From Gymnorhina tibicen (Eukaryota; Chordata; Aves; Passeriformes; Artamidae): 64,000 nt of DNA. Both the position numbers and the translations under genes were made by a program. Shown here one piece after another: positions 38,919 through 60,800 of this stretch (its first letter is position 1; every line of letters starts with the position of its first letter). The stretch covers positions 405,341 to 469,340 of the forward strand of contig VXAZ01003272.1 of the NCBI GenBank assembly GCA_013399875.1, in the 5' to 3' direction. The notes beneath the pieces were generated by a model, which was not told the origin of the DNA, made no database searches, and saw only the letters and a program-made list of their open reading frames with translations.

Positions 38919-40663
38919 CGTGCATGCTTAACTGCAGCAACACACACCGAGAATGACAGAAACCACTGGATTTAAGAGATTAGCCTGGATCTTAAACTGG
39001 CTCTGAAAGCCCCCACATCAGAACCCCACTTTCTCCACCGCTTCCCAGAGGATCCCACACCCCGATCCAGCTCCTCCCACACAACAACGGGTCCTGCTGG
39101 GGTGACTGTGGAAGTTTCCCCCTCACCAGTGCAGTGTGTTCGCCCTCCAGCCCACTCTACGCTGGTCAGGGACTTTCAGCTTTAAAAGGGACATTTTAAA
39201 AGCCATGGATTAAACCAAAGGAATAAAATAAAGCACAAATTCACCTGTTAAAACATCAGCCTGGTACTTCATTGTATCGTCAATTTCAAAGTTGATTTTT
39301 AAAAAGACCTGGTTAGTTTGATAAGTATTGTAATTCTTGGTTATCTACAATGGAATCTGTCACAAAAATGCTGATTAAAATATTAATTTATAATATTTTC
39401 ATTCGTTTCAGATCAAAATATGTAACTTTAGGGATATGCAAATTAAAAATTGTGTACACCAAACAACATAAATACTAATAACTGAGCTGGGCTGGTTTTG
39501 CTGATAGGATTTGGGTTTGGTTTTAATGTTTAGCATCATTCCCACAGATGCGTGTGGGCTTTGTTCATGGCATTTTTCTTTTAGAAGCCTGTGTGGATCT
39601 CACCTGCCATTGTCAGCCGATTCTCAAGATACTTAGTGCTTCCTTTAAAGCATTTCAATGCTGCAGTCCAAGGTTTTTCTCCACTTGCAAACCCCAGGAC
39701 GTTTTTATTGGAGCCACATTGCCAAGGTGAGGATCACCTCATTGTCACAGGGTTTCCAAGGAGGCACTAAGGAAACCAGGAAACTTTTGTATACCCCAAT
39801 TTTCTGCCAGTGAATGAGGGAAGTGTCCTTTGATCCTGCTGTGTAATAGGAATTGCACATCTCTAACAAACATGGAAAGCAAACAGCAAGTTGGACCATG
39901 GCAGTCATTTGGGAGAGGAAGCTCTACTGGAAACTGGATCACTAAACTCTAGTGGGATGGACAACTCCTCCTGGAAGTTTGTCTAGCATAAAAAAAACCA
40001 AACAAAAAAACCATTTAAACTTAGTTTAACAGCACAGCTTAACCATTGAATGACCAAATAAAAAATAAATACATTTATCACATCAGCTGCGACTAAGATT
40101 TGTTGTCTTATTTCAGGTTTACAGTCAGTTCTATAAATATACCAACCCTTGCGTGATAGGAGGCCAAAACAAGTGTTTTCTGTTGATTTGGCAAATGTTT
40201 CATGACAAATATTCCAGAGTTTAATTAATTTCCATTAATTACATATAAGGTTCAGAAGATTCTGAATTGCAGCCTTATTATCTAGTATTCTTAGAGAAGA
40301 TTTATTAAGCACACTTAAGTGATGTTACATAGATACACATTTCTGAAAGAGCCCTACAAAACTTTTCCCAAATGAGGTCACCAATTCAGGCACCAACAGA
40401 CAGCAGAAAGAAAAACAGGTATAATTATCCGACATAACGACACTGTCAACTATTCAGTTAAGTGCCCTATTCCAATCATCCCACTTCTGCCTTCTCAGGT
40501 CTGATGTGACCAATGCCAGCCCATGTTCTTAAACCTATGGTACTTCTAGACAACGTATGTAAATTTACAGTATACAATTTGGATTCACCATGCATGAATA
40601 CTTTGTGTGTAACATTTAATAAGCTCAATCTACATCCAGAATAATTTACATGAAAGGACAATA

Positions 40664-40669
40664 TTTATT
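40664..40669 (-). terminator. PAFAH1B1: Very proximal poly(A) signal in PAFAH1B1
   Basis: AATAAA on the minus strand only about 70 bases after the stop codon. Use would yield an almost UTR-less message; unproven. Confidence 0.25.
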
Positions 40670-40739
40670 TAAACAGAGCTCAATGGGTAACCATGGTATC
40701 TGAGTGCATCCAGAGGAAAAGGGGTCACTGTGAACTCCA

Positions 40740-50927
<10,188 letters not shown>

Positions 50928-51104
50928 CGTGGCTGAGATGTCAGGTTAACGTGATCGAGCAGTGGCTTCTCCTCAAGAGCTAAAGTCTTGGGAACCCAGG
51001 ATCCACAATTCAGTCTGCCACAGTGGCTTAAATCACAAGTATTTCTCCAGATGTGAAATCCAATAGGAAATCCAGAGGCATTCAACACAGAAGATTCAAT
51101 CCAT
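50928..51104 (-). other. PAFAH1B1: PAFAH1B1 exon 2, 5' UTR part
   Basis: Runs from the acceptor ttgtag (AG at 51106-51105) to the start codon. It carries two upstream ORFs: a two-codon ATG-GAT-TGA at 51104-51096 and a 17-codon one at 51081-51028. Confidence 0.8.
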
Positions 51105-52544
51105 CTACAAGGAGGAGAAAGAAACATCATTTGTTTCCTTGAAACAAGTATTCCTCAGGCAGCTTTCTTAGATTTATCCAAACAGCATCTTTAAAGACTC
51201 CGGCTCTGCCCCAGCATGGGGCCCTTGTAGCTACAGTGCTACACAACTGTAGTGCACAAATTTCTTTTCCCGCTCCAGTACCACCACTTGAGGAAGTTCC
51301 AAAGAACCATGGACTGAAAGACAATACTTGTTTTCTTTTCAGTCATGTGTTAATGTTGTTTACCTCTAGTTAATATTTCATCTTGCCCATGTTTAGGGCA
51401 CAGCAAATTTTTAAACAGTTCCTCAATCTTATCAGAGTGGCACCGTTACCACGAGGAGAGCTGCCACAGGCCCGTTACTGCAGTTGGGCTCAGGCAGTGG
51501 TGAGATCACAACACCTCTGGCAACGCCAGCCAATTTGGGACACGGCTGAAACCCAACACACTTGAGATAGTTCAAGGCAGTCGAGTTGTGCCTTTCCAAA
51601 ACAACAAACTCGATAGTATCCTTTGATTCAGAACCACAAACTGCAGCATTCTCAGTGCAACCTGCTTCAACTGGGCAGCTTTAACCTCTGCCACAGTGAC
51701 ATCACCAAACCCACGCTGGCAGTGCCACCTTTGCTTTCTGCACTGCAGGGACCTTTGTGAGCACCATGACCATGGAAGTGCTGAAATGGCACTTCCTGCG
51801 CTCCTGGCAGGTTCTGTACAGAACTCATCATTCACTCAAGCTGTTCAGCAAGTCTGATCGACCAACCAGCTTTCAGCACCGAGATAAACTGAGGCAACAC
51901 AGAGAGGCTCAGAGACAGCAGGTGGGTTTGTAAACTTTCTACCGACTGCTTGAGGACATGCATGCTCCCACTCCCTCACCTCTGCTCCTCCCTAGACACA
52001 CAGGTACGCCGAGTTCAGCATCACAGCTCAATAACAATTTTAGTAAGGAGCCTCTTTTAAACAATAGTCTGCTATGAAAAAAGTCGAGAAAATACTAAGC
52101 TTGTGTCATTAATGGCTACTTATTCATCACAGGGGATCAGAGGCTTCTTTCTAAACCTATCTAGGCCCTGCTGTCTGCTTCAAAATGAGCTTAAGCTGCA
52201 AGTTGCCTGTATTCCACCCTGCTGGTGGATCTCCCACGTCAAATGCTGCACACCATAATACTGCCCTACAAGCCAGTTAGGACAGGAACACTCTGAACAG
52301 GCAATACTTCATTTAATTAGTCTAACCTCTTCCCCAATAGCTATCTCAGAAACAATTCAGCTGAAAACTAACAGCACAGGCTGCATCCTTTCAGAGAACA
52401 GAAGCAAACATTTCACTTACTCTTGTCAGTACCTAATTCATGCCAGGTAAAGAGACAACTGGGTTTCAAGAGATGTCCCGTGCTCAGCCCACAGTCAGAG
52501 TATCACATGCAAATCAAGAAATGCAGTTACTATCAAAAGTAACG

Positions 52545-52740
52545 TCCTGCAGTGCTGGGAGCCGCCTGCAGAGGGCGCCGCCGCGGGACAGCCCGTGCTG
52601 AAGCGGGCTCGGCACGGGCCGGGGCAGCGCAACGAGACCGAGACCGGGCACTGCCGACCAAGCGCCAGCGCTGCTGGAAGCGCCCGACAGCACAACGCAA
52701 AGACACGAGCGTCCCAAATCTGCCTCTAGGACTGCCGGGG
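52545..52740. promoter_or_regulatory. CpG islet in PAFAH1B1 intron 1
   Basis: A compact CpG-dense segment surrounded by AT-rich intron. It holds a CTCF-type site. It could be an enhancer, insulator or minor promoter. Confidence 0.45.
52565..52579 (+). promoter_or_regulatory. CTCF-type binding site in intron 1 islet
   Basis: CCTGCAGAGGGCGCC matches CCASYAGRKGGCRSY at 14 of 15 positions (T for A at position 3). Same orientation as the site at 43474. Confidence 0.55.
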
Positions 52741-53279
52741 TGAAAACCTGAAGGTGGGGTTTGTATTATGAACCGTCACTATGCAGTGACTGCCTAGTAA
52801 ATCCAGTGCCAGCGTACTGACTCCAGTAAAAATCCCAGTATCTCATCAATTTGGTTGTGGCATCTGGGAGATGCAATTACAGCACTCGTCTAAAAATAAC
52901 AGCAACTGTGTTTGTAAGGCCATCCTTCACATGTCACCTATTTAGAAATGCATTTTCCCTGTCAAATGTAAAGTAACCCCAAACTTCTCCCGTATCCCAT
53001 ACCCACCTCCCACCACCTGGGCTGCTCCACAATCTAACTCTGAATTGTTAGTGAGAAACAGATCCTAGCACTAGATAAATTCCCACAGCTACAGGGCAAA
53101 GCAGCTACTCCTGCTATTAGCAAATTACAGCTGAGCCAAAGCCACCAACCAACTGATCTACAGTATCTCGCTCCTCCAGAAAGGGTCTGTTCCAAGCACC
53201 CTGCTCAGCACTCCTGATTTTTTAACTACAAAGCCACCTAAATAGAAGGCAAAGTATTTTTAGGGCTGTCTCCTCCATA

Positions 53280-53360
53280 GACAAAAACAGAACAAACAAA
53301 AGAAAAACAAAGCCCACCACAAACAAACAAACCCCAAACCAACCAAACAAAAAACCCCAT
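53280..53360. repeat. A/C-rich low-complexity run
   Basis: Built of aaac/aaca words for about 80 bases, with almost no T or G. Confidence 0.75.
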
Positions 53361-54639
53361 ACAAATAACCCACTCAAGCAAAAATGTCCAAATCCAAAAA
53401 GCCCAAAAGGACCAGCATTAATTATACACTTGTGCCACTATGTGCGCTGCCTTTTTTTTAGCTGGAGCAGACTTTGTGACATCCAGGCTTCAGCAAAGCA
53501 AGACTAACCAGTCCTCCTCCAGCACCTATCAGTCACCACCATGTTACCCGCAAACAACTCAGCCATGAGAGGCAGCCAGGGCTCTGGGGGAACCCTGGGG
53601 AACAAAAACAACACACAAAGAACCCCCACCTGTTCATTATATCTTGCCTGTAACTGGTCACTTTGTATCAGCATCTTACTGTGACTAAGGCAGTGTCAAG
53701 ACAGAGTTAGATCTTCTTTTGAAAGAAAAGGTGTCTTTGCATGAGAATTTTACTTTGTTCTCTGTTAAATACAGGAAAAAGCACACTGAACTTAAGAGAG
53801 CCACCCATGGAGTAACAGCTACTAATCAAGTGTGAACCAGGATGTGCCTTTCATTAATACCCACTTACACTCCTGCAAGTTGTAGTTTCTAACTTAAAAC
53901 CTATCTGATTCCCTATCAATAGTCTGCATATACAAAAGCATCAAGTGGCAAACCTCTGCATAAGGACAATAACAGTGGGCTACAGGTGTTCCCAGCAAGA
54001 TTCGGTGTCTTTGTAAGCCTTTTAAAATTGGGAGCTGCTGGAACGCCTGTCACTGGCACAGGTACGACACATGCAATGGTCACCTCTCACTCCTCCTGGC
54101 AGCACAAGACCTGCACGTTTTTTTAGAACAACACAAACCATTCCTTACCTATACACAACATACTCCTCAGCTCCACTAACAGCAGCAGATACTCAGCAGG
54201 CAACTTGCACCTCATCCCAAGTGCCCACCTTTCCACTGAGCTACAGATCAGCTTTTATACTTAGGACTGGCAGAAACGTCAGAGCAGTAAGCACAGCAGA
54301 CCTACTTCAATCATTCAGTGCTGCATGACTAGAGAGTGGAATACTAAAGCACAATCTTTAAAAAGAAGTTAATTTAAGACACAGCCAAGAATCATCACAG
54401 GCCAGAATTTTTCCCTGCACAAGCTTCTGAACCACAGAGAACTAAAGATGAAGAGCAACAAACTGAGCAGAAATACCTGAAAAGCAGAAGAATCCTCTCC
54501 TGTAAGGGAAAGTGGAAACAGCACAGTGCAGGTTCTTCTCACTTGAAAAAAAATAAATGGGACCCTCTGTTTCTTCACGTCTGACCATCATTCCCCTTCT
54601 TCCTAAAGCAGAGTTCAGAGATTCCTGAGCTTCACCACA

Positions 54640-54860
54640 CCAGGCTGTTGCTGGAGCCAGCTGCCCTGGCCACAAGCCTGCCCCCGCTGCACTGAGGACA
54701 CGCTCGCTGCCACTGCAGCGGCTCCGAGCCCCCAGCTGTGCCCAGCCGGTGCCACCTGGGAGCGCACGCCCCTGCGCAACTGGCTGCGAGCGGGGCACCC
54801 AGCCAGCCCCACGCCACGCTGGCACCGGGCACCACCGACCTGGCACGGACAGGAACACCC
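54640..54860. other. GC-rich patch in PAFAH1B1 intron 1
   Basis: Locally GC-rich and CpG-containing, with open frames on both strands that show no recognisable protein. Possible regulatory element; function unknown. Confidence 0.3.
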
Positions 54861-57800
54861 TCTTCCCCAGGGCAACTAAGAGGATTCAACAGACAGCTGC
54901 TGCTTCCTGGCTTCAAACACTGGGTTCTTCCACTGATGGATATCAGTGTGGTTCAAGTGCTTCCTAGATTGCTGGAAAACTTCACAATAACTTAATGAGA
55001 GACCTGCACATGATTCATAAATGCACCAACAGCAAAATGAAACAAGTTCAGCTCCATTAGTTAGCTGAGACAGCTCTACAGGAGGTATCCAAGCACAATA
55101 GCTACATGCTCAGTCACAGCAACGAGGTAGGGAAAAATAATCACTTTCGGGCAAGAGATTCCCCTCAGTTCATGATATGTCATGCCAATATATGATACAC
55201 CTTGGCTTGTCGGTATTTCTCTGACTGTGTTCATACTTGCTTCAGGAGACACTTAAATATTTTCCGTAAGTATTATTCTCCAAATAAGACAGAGAAATAG
55301 ATTATGGAATCAAATTAATTCATCAGCATTTTAGTCTCAACCCGCCAAAAATACTTGCTCATTTACCAGAACTAGCATCAAGCAAGAGCAAAGTTACTGG
55401 AATTAAAATTCCTAAAAGTGCCCATTCTGTACACACAAAAAATGAAATCTAGTCTGTAAATTCCTTCGGAGTTCATTATGATTTTGTTTAGCAGAGTATA
55501 CTGGATGCTAAACAGTACTAAAATTTGGGTTATATACCTAAGCCCTTCCAAATCCACATTTTCATAAATGTATCCTGAGGTACCAAACTCCACCATCACA
55601 ACAAACCTCAGCATATTCTGCAGGATTTTGTCACTAAGTTCTGTTCAAGGCTCTCCACTGTCTTTCTTTGCTCCTATGAAGTGTGTCAAAAACACTTTTA
55701 AGGAGCAGCACCATAAACAAACCCCTACAATGGCTCAACTGACTAACAGTGCCCATTTCCGCTGTTCAGAAAAGTCACGTTAGAAGTCACTCCCAGCTGA
55801 GCTGTGATCCATCTCACCCACAGAGAGATCCACGCTCCCCTCTCCCAGGAGTGACGGCACAGCAAACCCAGCTGTGTCAGTGCCTCTGTCGCTGGCAGTG
55901 CTCTGCTACCACAGTGAGGTGTCAGAAAACCAACACAAGAACCATGCAGTGACATACAGAGCACCAAGCCCCTCCAAGTTCATGGTGAACCAGTGCTCCT
56001 CGCAGACATGTGCAGATTCTAACCAGAGTTTTAAGGTCACCTCAACAAAGCTGCAGAGCAATATGAAGATGTATTACATTATAAGGCCTTTATAACCATC
56101 AAAAATTCCATTTCCCAGACTTCTCATGGCCTGAGTTACTTAGATTACTTAAACCAGGACTCCTTTCACCAAGAGAATCCTCATCAGCACCACAATGTCT
56201 TGTCTCACCACAAGACCTCCTGGCTCAAAATCTTCATCCTTCTGGTAACTTCAGTCCTCAAACTTACAGAAACATTTGCTTACCAGCTACTAAAAAAAGC
56301 TGTCACTCAGCCTTATTATGTTCTTAAGCACTTTTCCTAACTCCCATAATTCCCACATGCACGTTCGTCCCTCATGTATTTTATGATTTCTCTCTTACCT
56401 TTTGAATTTTTATGAGTTAAACCAAGAAAATCAGCTTCAGCTTAATTCCTTGGTTCACAACTCTGGCAGCAGCAGTGAACTGTTCCATACACCAGCACCA
56501 CCACCCCGAGTTCACTCTGCTGCTGCTGTCCAGCAACATCATCTGGTAGTGTATATCCCAAATATAGGTCCATGGCTCCTCCAGGAACCTAACAGCAAAT
56601 TAATTCAATTTCTGCAGTTTTTATGACCATTGCTTGGGCTCCATAAACAGTCTTCCCCACATTTAGGTTTAAATTTAAATCTAAATTTATCATTTAAAAT
56701 TTCAATAACCCGTATAAAACACAGAACGTTTTGGAGTGTCCAGCTACATGCTACCAACTTTCAAGTGGTTTCTCTAACACATTCCATCATTCTTAAAAGC
56801 TTTTTTTACCTCAAAGAAAACTCCGGGAGTTTACTTCTAAGTTGTTAATATGCCCAAAATCCTACTTCAGTTAGTCTCTTCAGCTAATTTTACAATCCCA
56901 GTGAAAGGCCAGTCACTTATGAAAACCAAAGAGTAACTGAATTGATATAATCAGAATTGAATTCCACAATTCTTTAATGCTGAAAGGATCCATTTATGCA
57001 TTAATAAAAGAGAAACTCTTGTTGCATTGTCTCTTGCTACATGGCTGGCACAGGAGATCCTTGCAAGGTTCTTCGACAGTGTATCCTGTTTCATAACATT
57101 AACAAGAGGACTTAAAGTGGTTATTTGGGAGTATTCCCAAGCAATTAGAGCTACAGTCCTTATGGAAGAACTAGACTGCATGAATTGTTCTCTTACACCT
57201 CTGGATTATGTTGCTAAATTCTACCAAGTATATAAGAATACTTCCTTTTAATTTAAACTAATTTTTAATGGGTCTGATTTTGTTTTAAAGCCCATAAGCA
57301 AAAAGCGGCTTTATCAGACTCAAGCCACAGAATAGGACAACTCTTTCCACAAACGTACTCAAAACCAGATTCCATAGAAGTGAAGTAATATCCATGTTTC
57401 CTGGGCTTAACAACTATTAGGACCTGGAAAGGGTTCCTTTGTATGTCTCTATCTGTTGATAGGAAAGAAAAACAGTAACAAGTAAAATAATCCAGTTCCT
57501 CTCCTGCCTCCATCTTGCCCCCTGTTACTGCAGGAACGTTCATCCACAGTAGACTCACCCAGGCACAGCCATGCAGCTGCTCTTAGTGCAGCAAACAGAC
57601 CTTATCCTAGAAAATGTTGGAATCCATCACCTGCTAAGCCGGCAGGGATGAGTTGGAGAATATGAGAAAGCTACTCATTTATGAGCTGGGTTAATCTTTT
57701 TTTTTCCCCCCCTTTTTCAGCCCACATCAGTAAAGCTGGCTGAGGGATTACGACGAAGTGAGCTCCAACAACTATCTGATTTGGGAAAAACAAAACAAGA

Positions 57801-60800
57801 AGCAAATCTGATCTGAATTACAACTCTGAGCCTTATTTCTAATTCATATGTTTAGTAAGCCTGTTATTCTGCAATTAAGGGAAGTCTCAAAATGCCCGTA
57901 GGTCAACATTTTGCTTGATACATCAATGTAGTATCCACAGAGCACAGCATTCTGTACAGTGTTTGTAATAATTCACAAAAAACACTTTCCATTTCAGTTC
58001 AGGTTTATCAAAAGAAAATACATTTTTAATGTGAAAAATTTTATGCCTGTTTTCTTCCTCATTTCACCTACTTGTACAGCTTTTGCTAAAAACTTGATAC
58101 AGTAGTTTAGTTCTGAAAATAATTCAACACCAAATCCATGGGGAACTAGAAAGCAATCTGTAGCAGATCAGAAATAATGCCTATGTTCCAAAGACTTGGA
58201 ATGCATGTTGCAGTTACATCTGAAAAATAAAGCTAAGGAATGTCATCAAGATGCTATAAAACAAGAGTAAGTTGGCTGCTCCACGCAGCATGCTGCCTAA
58301 AGAAATGCCTGTGCATTTTGAAATCAACTTCTATGCCCGTCTGCTTTCTCATATTATTTCAAGCTAAGTTTTTAAAACACATCGCTGGCAGTCATTACCC
58401 ACCTTTTAGGACTGTAAAACAACATAACACATTTTTGGCCTCATTACCTTCCCAGGCACCAACACTAAATGACTTTGAGGAATCCGGACCAAATTTCCTT
58501 GGCAATTTTTTTTTTTCAAAAGAAGGCTTTAAATTAATTCAATCTTGACATTTTTTTCTCCATGTATCACTTCAGTTTTGCAATTCTGATAGAAGCATGA
58601 TACAAGTAATTCTCAGGAGAAACATCTTGAGCACTGTCACATCATCTCATTTTAGAGCCTTTGAGCTTCCTCCAGGTCAGAGCTCCAGCCTGAGGTCTGT
58701 GCGTAGGCTTTGGGGGAAAACACCCTTCTTCTAACCTGCCTGTTCAGTTCTATGTGAAAATGCAGGTAAATTTAGCTACCAATAAATGAACAGCCTGGAA
58801 AAATGCAGGCTGCAGTAGAAAATAAAGCTTTAACATGTGTGAAAAGGTTTTTAACGTGGCACTCTCCACATTGCTCTCAGTGTGCTGTGACAGTGGTAGG
58901 CCAGCAAGTAGGGGTAGTGTTATGGGGCTCCTCGATATTACACGCTGCTACTCAACACTTGCTCAGAGCAAAGCACATCAGGGTCAGCTGGATGACTTCA
59001 GCAGGGTATTTTTCAGTACCGTTATTGCTAGGTCAAACAACACATACATATTTTGGGATAGCAATTGTAGACCACCAAGAGAAGACTGCTGCACTCAGAT
59101 GTGTCTGTCAACAGGCATGCACTGGATTCGAACTTTGTTGTTCTCAGTTCTTCGTCCCATACTTCTCTGGCTTGAAAAATTAAGTAACAGATTTATAACT
59201 GTAAAGGAGGTCACAGGACTATATCCAAATTTAAATAATTCAATAATTAAACTGCCTGTTATAGTGGAAATGTGGTATTAACAAAAACAACTGTGAATTG
59301 ATTAAATGTATATAGAAAAATATCTGGAAGGAAACTTAAAACAAACACCTATGTTAATACTTTAGAAACAGAAGAAGGTGTAAACCACAAAGAAATCCAA
59401 ACAAGAACTTAAGGCAGACCTTCCACTCTTCAATCATGAGACCAACTCTTGGTCCTGTAGCCATCTTCAAAGCTCGTTGGCCAAAAATGGCTTCACTTGC
59501 CCGGGGAGGGGGAGAAGCCAAAACCAAAAAGCTCACCACAACTGTCGTCTATAACATCTTATTCTATTACAGGGAGCAGTGCTCAACCTTTCATGACACT
59601 AGTACCAAAAATAATGAAATCAGGGTTCTGGTAGAAGGTGTCTCATCTTTCTTATCACCTACCTTCACCTACTACGCTCCTGCCTCTAAAACAGAGCTGA
59701 AGGTGAGAGAACCAGAAACTTCTACCATTACTGATTTAACAGACACCATCTGTTTAAAATACATACACACACTCATTAATGACATCATCCTCTTAATAGA
59801 TTGCAAGGATATGAGCATTTAAACAAACCAAATTGTTTATGCAATCTCTTTCTTCACCGCAAAAAGCAGGTGAATCCAGCACAAGACAAGCTGCCAATGT
59901 TGTTTCTTTATGGAAGAAACAGTCATTTATCTGCAGCAAACAGCCTAGATGCTTCCAGCTGATTTTCCTCTAGTCTTAAAGAAGGATAAACTTAACACCT
60001 TTGCTTTAGCATTAAGCAGAAAAACAAGGCAGAGGCAATCTCTGGGGGAGGCGAGGGGGGCAGGAACACTTGTCTAATTAAATCAAAAGAACTTAAGGTT
60101 TGTGGAGCACAACGGGAACAATTAACATGGGATACAAGAGGCAAGGTATAAATAATCTCAGTCATGAATGCCCCTGTGCTATCCCAGATGCAAACCAGTA
60201 CAGCACCATGCCACGGAGCCTGTCACCTACCTCACAAGAGGTGTGACAGCTGAGTCACCAACCAGTCCCAGAACAAGAGGTGCCTCTGAACAGCCTTCGA
60301 CCAACTCCCTCAGCAGGGACCTACTTAACAACGGATCCAAGGAAATTACAGGACAGACACTGCTGCTGCACCGCCTACAAACCTCAACCATGGATGGTCC
60401 CATCTCTGGAAATACCTTCTCAAGGTTGCAGCAAATAGATACTAGTTAAACATATCAGGTAAGTCTTCCAGAATCAACGGAATTGCAATCACAAATGTAT
60501 TTATTACATTCATTTAATCACAATCCTTATCCAAAGTCCACAAGCAGCCAAGCCAAGCTGCAGGGCTCACTCAGAAGCAGTACCATTAAGAAGGAAATGG
60601 CAAAAATAATTTCAAATGTATTAACTAGCAGGTACTTTGAATTAACAATGTTGATTTTTTTACATAGTTATACATGCATCAGTGCTCTTGGTATTGGTCA
60701 ATGCGACAATGCCATGCACAGCATTAGTTTTGAAAGGACTGTATGTTTATAGTCCCAAGGAAATGGAGTTCAGCATGCACTTACTTCGTAAGTAACATTT

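Larger units (their letters stand above)
37235..40739 (-). other. PAFAH1B1: PAFAH1B1 3' UTR
   Basis: AT-rich, exon-free sequence from the stop codon to the distal poly(A) signal on the minus strand. Candidate internal AATAAA signals lie at 38913-38918, 39704-39709, 40301-40306 and 40664-40669. The open frames in it are short and unrecognisable. Confidence 0.6.

Noticed and set aside
54442..54916. Minus-strand open frames in PAFAH1B1 intron 1 as an alternative first exon
   Set aside because: GC-rich chance frames with no conserved start, domain or clear donor; LIS1 translation starts in exon 2.
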